In this document: positions 1 to 7,708 of the stretch, one piece after another
Numbering within the stretch: position 1 is the first letter of the stretch
Layout: each line of letters begins with the position of its first letter
From: Halopseudomonas salina
GTDB taxonomy: Bacteria > Pseudomonadota > Gammaproteobacteria > Pseudomonadales > Pseudomonadaceae
DNA length: 64,000 nt
Direction of reading: 5' to 3'
Assembly (NCBI RefSeq): GCF_008641105.1
Contig: NZ_VTTI01000002.1
Span: 62,001 to 126,000, forward strand
Program-made: the position numbers and the translations under genes
The notes under the pieces: generated by a model
Databases searched by the model: none
Told to the model about the DNA's origin: nothing
The model's input: the letters and a program-made list of their open reading frames with translations, nothing else

Positions 1-472
1 GGGTATATCCATTCTGATTTTTGCCAGTCGTATCGCCAACTATTTCGACTTCAATCACGATATTTTCCTGGATATGCTTAGGCCCGGGCTGCTGCTGGTG
101 GTGTTGGGTCAATTTGCCTTCCTCAGCACCATCGCCACTCTGGTCATATCAGCGCGGTTGCGAACCTTCGACATACAGCTTGAAGAGGCCGCCCGTAATC
201 TGGGTGCTTCACATCTGACTGCCGTTCTGACCGTCACCTTGCCGTTTCTGGCGCCGGCAATCATCGGCGCAGCGCTGATCTGTTTTCTGATGTCGTTCGA
301 GAACTTCAATACCACGCTGATGCTGGTTGGCTCCGATGCGCCGCTGACCATCACGTTGTTCAGTCGCCTTCGCGAGGGCGCTACGCCGGTACTCAATGCT
401 GTCTCTCTGTTGCTGATGCTTGGCTCGATGGTGCTTGCGCTGGTGGCTGTTCGTGTTCAAAAAAGGGCCTGA
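1..472 (+). CDS. ABC transporter permease, PotC-type (5' end outside window)
   Basis: The open frame enters from the left edge, with codons in phase from base 2, and ends in TGA at 470-472, so only about 156 C-terminal residues are visible. Several hydrophobic segments alternate with a classic EAA loop (EEAARNLGASH..., then LPFLAPAIIGA), the cytoplasmic loop by which inner-membrane permeases dock onto the ABC ATPase. The loop sequence and the FENFNTTLMLVG segment after it resemble PotC/YdcV permeases of spermidine/putrescine-type importers. The substrate cannot be assigned from this fragment. The other subunits would lie to the left of the window. Confidence 0.85.
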   Translation, partial: GISILIFASRIANYFDFNHDIFLDMLRPGLLLVVLGQFAFLSTIATLVISARLRTFDIQLEEAARNLGASHLTAVLTVTLPFLAPAIIGAALICFLMSFENFNTTLMLVGSDAPLTITLFSRLREGATPVLNAVSLLLMLGSMVLALVAVRVQKRA

Positions 473-556
473 CAGTCAGCTTTCAAGCAATCATGGGAAT
501 TTGGTCATCAAGTTGGCATAATGCCGATTTTGCCGGTAGGGAAGTGCATAATCGTC

Positions 557-1201
557 ATGCAGAAAGAATCACGAAAGGTCCGCGAGTTTCGGCGTCGCGA
601 GCAGGAAATACTCGATACCTCCCTGCGCCTGTTCCTTGAGCAGGGTGAAGACAGTGTGACGGTTGAAATGATCGCCGACGAAGTGGGTATCGGAAAGGGC
701 ACCATCTACAAGCACTTCAAATCCAAGGCTGAAATCTATCTGCGTCTGATGCTCGACTATGAACGCGATCTTGCCAGTCTCCTGCATTCCGAAAGCATCG
801 AGCGAGACCGCGAAGCCCTTTCTCGCGACTATTTCGCCTTCCGCATGAGCGATCCGGAACGCTATCGTCTGTTTGATCGTCTGGAAGAAAAACTGGTCAA
901 ATCCAATCAGTTACCTGAACTTGTTGAAGAGTTGCACAAGATCCGCGCCTCCAACTTCAACCATCTGACCGGGGTTATTCAGGAACGTATTGATGATGGC
1001 AAACTGGAGAATGTGCCAGCCTACTTCCATTACTGCGCGGCCTGGGCTCTGGTGCACGGCGCCATGGCGATGTATCACTCACCGTTCTGGCAGGATGTGA
1101 TCGAGGACAAGGAAGGATATATGCAGTTTCTGATGGATATAGGCGTGCGCATGGGCAACAAGTCCAAGCGCAAGAAGGAGCTGGAGTCGGCCGAAACATA
1201 G
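557..1201 (+). CDS. TetR/AcrR family transcriptional regulator
   Basis: A 214-residue protein with an N-terminal TetR helix-turn-helix at about residues 33-55 (TVEMIADEVGIGKGTIYKHF) and an all-helical ligand-binding C-terminal domain. The frame opens further upstream at 521, but ATG 557 is preferred: it puts the DNA-binding domain at the usual distance from the N terminus and has a GGGAAG element upstream, although spacing is long. Such proteins are usually dimeric repressors released by a small ligand; this ligand is unknown. It follows the transporter permease by 84 bases and could regulate it or itself. The C terminus is a lysine/glutamate-rich tail. Confidence 0.85.
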   Translation: MQKESRKVREFRRREQEILDTSLRLFLEQGEDSVTVEMIADEVGIGKGTIYKHFKSKAEIYLRLMLDYERDLASLLHSESIERDREALSRDYFAFRMSDPERYRLFDRLEEKLVKSNQLPELVEELHKIRASNFNHLTGVIQERIDDGKLENVPAYFHYCAAWALVHGAMAMYHSPFWQDVIEDKEGYMQFLMDIGVRMGNKSKRKKELESAET

Positions 1202-1225
1202 CAGCCCGGCGAATAGCCGGGCTGC
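1201..1225. terminator. Hairpin between convergent genes
   Basis: A perfect 10-bp inverted repeat (GCAGCCCGGC / GCCGGGCTGC) with a 5-nt loop lies directly after the TetR stop codon and 22 bases before the stop of the esterase on the other strand. It lacks a long T run on either side, so it may act as a weak bidirectional terminator or mRNA 3' end stabiliser. Confidence 0.6.
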
Positions 1226-1247
1226 TGTGGGAGATTGAAAGGTCAGG

Positions 1248-2912
1248 TTAACGAGGTGCCGCCGCCAGGGGTGGGGTTGCCCAATAACCGCAGCGATGAT
1301 ATCCGAGGAAGTTGAGGTTCGAACCACTGCCAGGGCTCGACACGTCCAGGGTATTGATTTGACCGGCGGATACTTGCGCCCAGTTGGGGGCTACACCGTC
1401 GGTGCTGTTGGGGTTGCCATCCTTGGCGAATTGGGCCCAGTAGCCCACCATGTCGCTGGCCAGTGCATCCAGTTCGTCTTTATCGCCCGTATAACGATCG
1501 CGCATCACCTGCTCCGGGTATAGAACATAGGGAATCTCGCCGGCGTGTGTTGCCCCCAGTGGGAAGCTCGCCGCAGGTACCAAAGTCCAGGGCGCATTTT
1601 CGTCGCGGAACCAGTACTGGTAGGTATTCATGTTGCTGTTCGCGAACGTGCTGGCCTGTGCATAGCTGTTGCAGGCGAAGTTGGAGTCGGTCCAGATCGC
1701 CGACAGTGCCAGCGATAGTCGATTTGCCCCGGTGGGGTACTCATTCAGATAGTAGGTGGCGATGGCATCGGCATCCAGGCCTGAATCTTCAAAAAGATCA
1801 GCGACGCGTGTGCGGTATTCGGCCTCGCCCAGGACATCAAGCGGGTCGCCTGTGAGTTCATCCAGAGCGACGAACAGGGTGCCTTCATCCTGGTTGCTGC
1901 CGATCATGATGTCCAGATCCTGATTGAATGAACCGGTGGCCAGCGCAGTTTGTATGCTCACAGGCAGCAGGTCGGTAGTTGGATCGGAGTTGGGAATGAC
2001 CTGGGAGCCCTGCACAGCCAGGAAACTCATTGCCGGCAGAGCGCGCAGACAGGTTGCAGCCGTTGCCCCATCGGCACAGCCCAGCGCGGTGGCAGCGGTT
2101 TCGCCAGTCGCTTGCGCGTCAACCTTGCTTTGTTGGAAGGCGGCGTAGGAACCGCTTTGTACTATTGCGCGCTGGAACAGATTTTCCTCTTTGGCTCGTG
2201 GTGAAGCGATATGGCTCATCACGCTATGACCGCCAGCGGATTCACCAAAGATAGTGACATTGTTCGAATCGCCGCCAAAGGCAGCAGCGTTTTCCTTCAC
2301 CCAGCGCAGCGCCTGTTGCTGGTCCATCAAGCCGAAGTTGCCTCCGTCTGACTCCAGGTTGGGGTGAGCGAGAAAGCCCAGCAAACCAAGACGGTAGTTC
2401 AGGGTAACGACGATAACGTCTTCTTTCACCAGTCGAGTTGGATCATATTCACCACCGCCATTGCCGAATACGAAAGCCCCGCCATGAAGCCATACCATTA
2501 CAGGAAGATTCTCGCCGGACTCGGGCGCATACACATTGAGATAGAGACAATCTTCATTTCCGGCCGGCGCTCTGACAGCGAGATCGATCTGAACACAGCT
2601 GCTACCGAAGGCGTCGCTCAACTGCAGTGTTTCCGACCGGTCCTCCGCTGGCACTGTTGGCGCAAATCGTAGTTCACCAACCGGCGGTTCAGCATAGGGT
2701 ATGCCGCGGAATACGCGGATACCTTCCACACCCTCGAGTGTGACGCCCTTGATAGCCCCCTCGGTAGTAGTGACAGTTAGGGGGTCGGGGGTAGCCACTG
2801 CTTCACTACCACCGCCACCTCCAGAGAGGCAGCCGGTAAGGGTTACGGCGAAAACGGCGGCGGCGAGCCCTGTCCGGCAAAAGCCGGCAAAAGGGAGGCT
2901 GGATCGATTCAT
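1248..2912 (-). CDS. Type B carboxylesterase lipoprotein
   Basis: A 554-residue alpha/beta hydrolase of the carboxylesterase type B / para-nitrobenzyl esterase family. Visible hallmarks are the N-terminal FRGIPYAEPPVG segment, the EDCLYLNVY signature, the oxyanion-hole HGGAF, and the nucleophile elbow GESAGG. The N terminus is a lipoprotein signal with lipobox LTGC followed by a glycine/serine linker, so the enzyme is probably anchored in the outer membrane or periplasm. ATG 2912 is chosen because GAGTGGA lies 7-8 bases upstream; a GTG four codons earlier (2924) overlaps that site. It should hydrolyse carboxylic esters; the natural substrate is not apparent. It is divergent from the radical SAM gene. 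Confidence 0.9.
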   Translation of the reverse strand: MNRSSLPFAGFCRTGLAAAVFAVTLTGCLSGGGGGSEAVATPDPLTVTTTEGAIKGVTLEGVEGIRVFRGIPYAEPPVGELRFAPTVPAEDRSETLQLSDAFGSSCVQIDLAVRAPAGNEDCLYLNVYAPESGENLPVMVWLHGGAFVFGNGGGEYDPTRLVKEDVIVVTLNYRLGLLGFLAHPNLESDGGNFGLMDQQQALRWVKENAAAFGGDSNNVTIFGESAGGHSVMSHIASPRAKEENLFQRAIVQSGSYAAFQQSKVDAQATGETAATALGCADGATAATCLRALPAMSFLAVQGSQVIPNSDPTTDLLPVSIQTALATGSFNQDLDIMIGSNQDEGTLFVALDELTGDPLDVLGEAEYRTRVADLFEDSGLDADAIATYYLNEYPTGANRLSLALSAIWTDSNFACNSYAQASTFANSNMNTYQYWFRDENAPWTLVPAASFPLGATHAGEIPYVLYPEQVMRDRYTGDKDELDALASDMVGYWAQFAKDGNPNSTDGVAPNWAQVSAGQINTLDVSSPGSGSNLNFLGYHRCGYWATPPLAAAPR

Positions 2913-3085
2913 TGTTTTATCCACTCAGATTGGTTTGTTCTAATTCGAAATATGGCTCGAGTCGAGTTAAAACGATAAATCAATCACACCGCAGGCGCGA
3001 AACGTATACGGGTGATCCTACCTTGAGGTTTTTCGTAGTAGACTGCAGGGTCGACTCGTCACCCCCCCCCTCCAACGGAGAAGTC

Positions 3086-3982
3086 ATGTCTGCCCAGTCG
3101 TTCCCCGTCAGTTACATAGAACCCGTCTTCCGTCCCCCCAGTGAAGCCCATTCGCTGATCCTGCCGGTTACCAATGGCTGCTCCTGGAATCAGTGCACAT
3201 TTTGTGAAATGTACACAGATGAGCAGAAGAAATTCCGTGCGCGGGATGAGAAACAGGTGCTTGAAGAGATACGGCGCAGCGGCGAACAGTTGATTGTTCA
3301 GCGCGTCTTCCTGGCAGACGGGGATGCCATGGTGCTTCCCACGCGCCGGCTGTTGACCATTCTTGAAGCTATACGTGAGCACATGCCGACGGTGGAGCGT
3401 GTGACTTCCTACTGCCTGCCGCGCAATCTCAAGCGTAAATCGGTCGAGGAACTCAGAGAGCTGCGTGAGGCCGGATTGGCCATGCTCTATGTGGGCGCCG
3501 AATCAGGAGATGATCAGGTGCTTGAGCGCGTCAACAAGGGGGAAACCTACGAGTCCACCGAGCAGGCACTGACCAAGGCTGGGGAGGCTGGCATCCTGCG
3601 TTCGGTGATGATTCTCAATGGTCTGGGCGGAAAGAGCTTGAGCGAGCAGCACGCGCGCAACTCTGCCAGACTGATGAATGCAACTCAGCCTGAATTTGTT
3701 TCGACGCTAGTGGTCAGTTTTCCTCAGGGGATGGAACGCTATCGTGATCGCTTTCCCGATTTCGAACCCCTGGACCAGCAGAGTCTGTTTCTTGAATTGC
3801 AACAGTTTATCCAGGAGCTCGACTTGCGCGACAGCGTCTTTCGCAGTGACCATGCTTCCAACGCTCTGGTGCTCAAGGGCACGCTGGGGGCGGACAAGGA
3901 GCGAATACTGGAGCAGGTGAAGAACGCCATCGAGCGGCCCGAGCGGGCGCGTTTGCGACCGGAGTGGATGCGCGGTCTGTAA
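3086..3982 (+). CDS. Radical SAM protein with CX4CX2C cluster motif
   Basis: A 298-residue protein whose cysteines C32, C37 and C40 (NGCSWNQCTFC) would hold a [4Fe-4S] cluster for S-adenosylmethionine cleavage. The spacing is CX4CX2C rather than the canonical CX3CX2C. Downstream are TIM-barrel features typical of radical SAM enzymes: LADGDAM, LYVGAESGDD (a SAM-binding GAES-like motif) and ILNGLGG. The start at 3086 has a good ribosome site (CGGAGAAG); the frame stays open upstream to 2912, but that extension is of low complexity and overlaps the divergent esterase start. A nine-C run sits just before the ribosome site. The reaction is unknown. Confidence 0.85.
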   Translation: MSAQSFPVSYIEPVFRPPSEAHSLILPVTNGCSWNQCTFCEMYTDEQKKFRARDEKQVLEEIRRSGEQLIVQRVFLADGDAMVLPTRRLLTILEAIREHMPTVERVTSYCLPRNLKRKSVEELRELREAGLAMLYVGAESGDDQVLERVNKGETYESTEQALTKAGEAGILRSVMILNGLGGKSLSEQHARNSARLMNATQPEFVSTLVVSFPQGMERYRDRFPDFEPLDQQSLFLELQQFIQELDLRDSVFRSDHASNALVLKGTLGADKERILEQVKNAIERPERARLRPEWMRGL

Positions 3983-4025
3983 TAGGCTCCATTGAGCCAC
4001 CAGGTAACATGCCGAGGAAATCAGG

Positions 4026-4631
4026 ATGCGCTGGACAGCAATAGCCATTTTACTCACCGCCCTGTTGGCACTGACCGGCTGCGTCAAGCCGTCCGACATG
4101 CAGAAAACCGCGCGTTACCATTTGGGTGACGCAGGGTTGATGGATAATTACACCATCACCCGACAGGCCAACTGGAGCCTGCAATCCGACTCCAGTCTGT
4201 TTATTGCCCAGGGGCATTTCGTCCCGGTGGGCCATCCCTATGCACGTCCGAATGTTGTCGCCGAGGAAACCTTTGCCGCGGCAGTACAGGTGTTTCCCCT
4301 GATGCGTCGTGCGGAGACACCATTGGGATTGGAAGAGGCCCTGGATCAGGCATACGTCCATGGCATGGACTATCTTCTGTACACCCGCTTTGCCAGTGCC
4401 GAAGATCAGGTCGGAGACCGTGAACACTGGGAAGATTCCCGTCGCCTGGGTGATGTTGGTGTTGATCGCGCCACCCTGCATCTGATTCTGATGGAAACGG
4501 CTACGCGCCGGATGATCGATCATGCCGTTGTCGCTACGCGCGGCGGTTTCCTGCAATTTTACCAGTCCGAGCCAACGGATCTGCTGCGTCCGCCGCTGGA
4601 AGACTACACCCGGCAATTGCTCGGCCGTTGA
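4026..4631 (+). CDS. DUF4823 family lipoprotein
   Basis: A 201-residue protein with a lipoprotein signal peptide (hydrophobic stretch then LTGC, mature Cys about residue 19). The body matches my recollection of the Pseudomonas DUF4823 family: an early SDMQKTARYHL segment, then PNVVAEETF, MDYLLYTRF and an RGGFLQFY segment near the end. The function is unknown; it should sit in the cell envelope facing the periplasm. It ends 14 bases before the DUF1285 gene and probably shares a transcript with it. Confidence 0.85.
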   Translation: MRWTAIAILLTALLALTGCVKPSDMQKTARYHLGDAGLMDNYTITRQANWSLQSDSSLFIAQGHFVPVGHPYARPNVVAEETFAAAVQVFPLMRRAETPLGLEEALDQAYVHGMDYLLYTRFASAEDQVGDREHWEDSRRLGDVGVDRATLHLILMETATRRMIDHAVVATRGGFLQFYQSEPTDLLRPPLEDYTRQLLGR

Positions 4632-4645
4632 ATAGAGGTAACACC

Positions 4646-5230
4646 ATGACCCGACGACCACCACCGCACCAGTCGCTGCTCGACAGCATCCCCGGCGCCA
4701 ATTCGACCCGTCGCCCGCAACCGGCTCCGGTTGATCAGTGGGATCCGCCGGTCAGTGGCGAAATGGATCTGCAGATTACCCGCGATGGCACCTGGTACCA
4801 CGAGGGTGATCCAATCAGTCGCAAGGCTTTGGTGCAGTTATTTGCCAGCATTCTGCGTCTTGACGACGATGGCCGTTATTATCTGGTGACGCCCGTCGAG
4901 CGCTGGGCTATTCAGGTCGATGACGCGCCATTTGTGGCCACCCTGCTCAACGTGGAAGGTGAGGGCGAGAGTCAGAAGCTGACATTCACTACCAACCTTG
5001 AAGATACAGTCGAAGTAGGAAGTGACAATCCGATTCGCGTCGAGCTCGATGCAGGCACTCAGGAGCCCTCACCCTACGTGCTGGTGCGGCGCAATCTGGA
5101 GGCACTGATCGGACGCAATGTTTTCTATCAACTGGTCGAGCTGGCCGTTGAGCGCGAGCACCAGGGCACACTTTGTCTGGGCGTCTGGAGCAACGGATGC
5201 TTCTTTCCGATAGACGGCAACCGCGCCTGA
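4646..5230 (+). CDS. DUF1285 family protein
   Basis: A 194-residue soluble protein with the DUF1285 pattern: an N-terminal proline-rich lead, then DGTWYHEGDPISRKALVQLF, YYLVTPVERWAIQVDDAPF, and a C-terminal segment ending in GVWSNGCFFPI. ATG 4646 is preferred because GAGGTAA lies 7 bases upstream, although a TTG in frame (4628) overlaps the end of the preceding gene. No signal peptide is seen, so it is presumably cytoplasmic. The molecular function of the family is not established. It is likely cotranscribed with the DUF4823 lipoprotein. Confidence 0.85.
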   Translation: MTRRPPPHQSLLDSIPGANSTRRPQPAPVDQWDPPVSGEMDLQITRDGTWYHEGDPISRKALVQLFASILRLDDDGRYYLVTPVERWAIQVDDAPFVATLLNVEGEGESQKLTFTTNLEDTVEVGSDNPIRVELDAGTQEPSPYVLVRRNLEALIGRNVFYQLVELAVEREHQGTLCLGVWSNGCFFPIDGNRA

Positions 5231-5310
5231 TATTTCCCCGAAATCCTCGCCGGCCGGTCTGGTCGGCGCTCCCCGGCCACGTCCTTTCTGGCTCTCTTCA
5301 AGTCAAGCGG

Positions 5311-5360
5311 AAAAAGTACTTTTTTGTGGTCTGCCAGATATTGATATTTACCATATCTGG
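5311..5360 (+). promoter_or_regulatory. Palindromic elements upstream of nrdJa
   Basis: This part of the 248-base gap holds a 14-bp palindrome at 5311-5324 (five A, GTAC, five T), which could terminate the DUF1285 transcript because a six-T run follows, and an 8-bp perfect inverted repeat at 5334-5360 (CCAGATAT, 11-base spacer, ATATCTGG). Inside the second lies TTGAT at 5341-5345 followed after four bases by ACCAT, a half-conserved FNR/Anr-type site. These are sequence observations; the assignment to a regulator is inference. Confidence 0.4.
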
Positions 5361-5379
5361 GTCTAGGATTGCTCGCTAT

Positions 5380-5395
5380 GCACAACAAGTAGTGT
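5380..5395 (+). promoter_or_regulatory. Probable NrdR box
   Basis: The 16-mer GCACAACAAGTAGTGT matches 12 of 16 positions of the NrdR box consensus ACACWATATATWGTGT as I recall it, with both outer arms conserved. NrdR is the ATP/dATP-sensing repressor of ribonucleotide reductase genes and usually binds two boxes about 31-32 bases apart. A weaker partner (core ACCATATCTGG) lies at 5348-5363, 32 bases upstream, on the same helix face. Confidence 0.55.
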
Positions 5396-5400
5396 TTCTT

Positions 5401-5451
5401 CCCCGTAAACTCCCAGGCGCCATTGGGCGTTGACAACGTGGTTTTACGGGG
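5401..5451 (+). promoter_or_regulatory. Structured leader before nrdJa
   Basis: A perfect 9-bp outer stem, CCCCGTAAA at 5401-5409 with TTTACGGGG at 5443-5451, encloses a small inner hairpin (CCCA at 5412-5415 with TGGG at 5424-5427) and a CGTTG-A-CAACG palindrome at 5428-5438. The element ends 16 bases before the AGGAGA ribosome site at 5468. If transcribed it would fold as a closed domain and could be a cis-acting RNA. Alternatively TTGACA at 5430-5435 could be a -35 box, in which case the repeat is a DNA operator. Confidence 0.45.
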
Positions 5452-5478
5452 TGTAGCCGAGTATTTCAGGAGATAATA

Positions 5479-7632
5479 ATGAACCAGACAGCCAAGGTGC
5501 AGCGCCTGCACAACACGGTCACCGACATCCCGATGCAGCCAGCCTCCGAGGATATCTGGGATACCAAGTACCGGTTGAAAACCAAGGATGGGGTAGCGAT
5601 CGATTCGACCGTCGACGAGACCTATCAGCGCGTTGCCCGGGCTATTGCCGATGTGGAAGAGCCCTCTGTACGTGAGCACTGGTACGAGCAGTTCCTCTGG
5701 GCGTTGCGTCATGGCGCGATACCCGCCGGCCGTATCACGTCCAATGCTGGCGCTCTGGAGCACAAGCCCGCTACCTCGACAATTAACTGCACGGTATCGG
5801 CTACTATCGGCGACTCCATGGACGACATCCTGTCCAAGCTGCACGAGGCAGGCCTGACGCTCAAGGCGGGTTGCGGTATCGGTTACGAGTTTTCCACACT
5901 GCGGCCCAAGGGCGCATACGTCTCCGGCGCCGGTGCGTACACCTCCGGCCCTCTGTCGTTCATGGATATCTACGACAAGATGTGCTTCACCGTTTCCTCC
6001 GCCGGTGGCCGCCGCGGTGCCCAGATGGCGACCTTCGATGTTGGCCATCCTGATGTCATGGACTTTATCCGCGCCAAGCGTGAAGGTGGTCGGCTGCGTC
6101 AGTTCAATCTGTCGCTGTTGATTACTGAAGATTTCATGCAGGCAGTGGCCGACGATGCCGATTGGAAACTGTCCTTTCCGCTGACCCAGTCTGAGGTCGA
6201 TGCGGATGGTCTGGATCTGGCCAATGATGATCAGGTGATCTGGCGTGAGCTACCCGCCACCCAGCGTTACCTGACCCGCGAAGATGGTCGTGTGGCCTGT
6301 CGGGTGTCCAAGGTGCTGAAGGCGCGTCGGATCTGGGACATGATCATGACCTCGACCTACGACTTCGCCGAGCCCGGCTTCATCCTGATCGACCGCGTCA
6401 ATCAGATGAACAACAACTGGTTCTGTGAAGAGATCCGCGCTACCAACCCCTGTGGTGAGCAGCCTCTGCCGCCCCATGGCGCCTGCCTGCTGGGTTCGAT
6501 CAACCTGACCCTGTTTGTGCGCGATCCCTTCACCGAGAAGGCCCGCTTTGACTGGGATGAATACCGCAAAGTGGTAGATGTCTTTACCCGCATGCTCGAC
6601 AACGTGGTCGAGATCAACGGCCTGCCTCTGGAAGAGCAACGTGCGGAGATTTTCCGCAAGCGCCGTCACGGCATGGGCTTTCTGGGCCTGGGTTCAACCA
6701 TGACCATGTTGTGCATGAAATATGGCGAGCCCAAGTCGCTGGACTTTACCGAGCAGGTCTCCAAGGAGATGGCGGTGCAGGGCTGGCGCACAGCGCTGCA
6801 GCTGAGTGAAGAAAAGGGCGCAGCCCCGATCATGGATGAAGAGTTCACCGTGACTGAAGCCATGCTGGTCAAGCGTCCGGAAATGCGCGCCGACGGCATC
6901 AAGGCCGGTGACAGTCTCAAGGGCAAGATTCTTTGGGCGAAATACAGCCGTTACATGCAGCAGATTGCCGGTGAAGATGCGGAGCTGGTTGCCGCCTTGA
7001 GCGAGAAGGGCGCACGTTTTACCCACCACAGCTCGATTGCGCCCACGGGCACGATTTCCCTGTCGCTGGCCAATAACGCGTCCAATGGAATCGAGCCAAG
7101 CTTCGCCCACCACTACTTCCGTAACGTGATTCGCGCAAACAAGAAGTCCAAGGAAAAGGTCGACGTGTTCAGCTTCGAGTTGCTGGCTTACCGTCACTTC
7201 GTCAATGCCGATGCATTGCCGAGCATGGAGGCGGGTACCCGCAACCTGCCCGACTATTTTATCGCCGCTGACGACGTCAAGCCGACCGAGCACGTGGATG
7301 TGCAGGCCGCAGCGCAGAAGTGGGTGGACTCGTCCATCTCCAAGACGGCCAACGTACCGACCGATTATCCCTATGAAGATTTCAAGGATATCTACCGCTA
7401 CGCGTTCGAGAAGGGCCTCAAGGGCTGCACCACTTTCCGCTTCAACCCCGAAGCCTTCCAGGGCGTTCTGGTCAAGGAGCAGGATCTGGCTAACACCACT
7501 TACCGCTTCAAGCTAGAAGACGGCAGTTTTGTTGAGGCCAAGGGCGGTGACGAGATCGAGTATGACGGCGAGATGCACAGCGCAGCGAACCTCTACGACG
7601 CCTTGAAAGAAGGCTATTACGGTAAGTTCTGA
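5479..7632 (+). CDS. nrdJa: Class II ribonucleotide reductase, large catalytic part
   Basis: A 717-residue adenosylcobalamin-dependent ribonucleoside-diphosphate reductase subunit. It makes deoxyribonucleotides in the cytoplasm and works with or without oxygen because its thiyl radical comes from vitamin B12. Visible motifs are the STINCTVS cysteine, GCGIGYEFSTLRPKGA, the NPCGEQPLPPHGAC active-site finger with its Asn-Cys-Glu triad, and SSIAPTGTISL. The chain ends without the C-terminal thiol-relay domain, which the next gene supplies. This split (nrdJa plus nrdJb) is known from Pseudomonas aeruginosa. Ribosome site AGGAGA is 5 bases before the ATG. Regulation by NrdR is likely from the upstream boxes. 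Confidence 0.95.
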   Translation: MNQTAKVQRLHNTVTDIPMQPASEDIWDTKYRLKTKDGVAIDSTVDETYQRVARAIADVEEPSVREHWYEQFLWALRHGAIPAGRITSNAGALEHKPATSTINCTVSATIGDSMDDILSKLHEAGLTLKAGCGIGYEFSTLRPKGAYVSGAGAYTSGPLSFMDIYDKMCFTVSSAGGRRGAQMATFDVGHPDVMDFIRAKREGGRLRQFNLSLLITEDFMQAVADDADWKLSFPLTQSEVDADGLDLANDDQVIWRELPATQRYLTREDGRVACRVSKVLKARRIWDMIMTSTYDFAEPGFILIDRVNQMNNNWFCEEIRATNPCGEQPLPPHGACLLGSINLTLFVRDPFTEKARFDWDEYRKVVDVFTRMLDNVVEINGLPLEEQRAEIFRKRRHGMGFLGLGSTMTMLCMKYGEPKSLDFTEQVSKEMAVQGWRTALQLSEEKGAAPIMDEEFTVTEAMLVKRPEMRADGIKAGDSLKGKILWAKYSRYMQQIAGEDAELVAALSEKGARFTHHSSIAPTGTISLSLANNASNGIEPSFAHHYFRNVIRANKKSKEKVDVFSFELLAYRHFVNADALPSMEAGTRNLPDYFIAADDVKPTEHVDVQAAAQKWVDSSISKTANVPTDYPYEDFKDIYRYAFEKGLKGCTTFRFNPEAFQGVLVKEQDLANTTYRFKLEDGSFVEAKGGDEIEYDGEMHSAANLYDALKEGYYGKF

Positions 7633-7708
7633 CACATCGGAGCCCCGTGCGCGGCTCCCCGCTAACGAACAGTAAAGAGCCCGGCCAGAGCCGGGTGAGG
7701 ATCAGGAA

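Noticed and set aside
5230..5478. Cobalamin riboswitch before the B12-dependent reductase
   Set aside because: The leader is too short and lacks any B12-box-like sequence; the structured element seen is much smaller.
5128..6048. Long open frame on the minus strand over the start of nrdJa
   Set aside because: It is antisense to a confidently assigned gene, has no family resemblance, and is expected from codon bias in GC-rich DNA.
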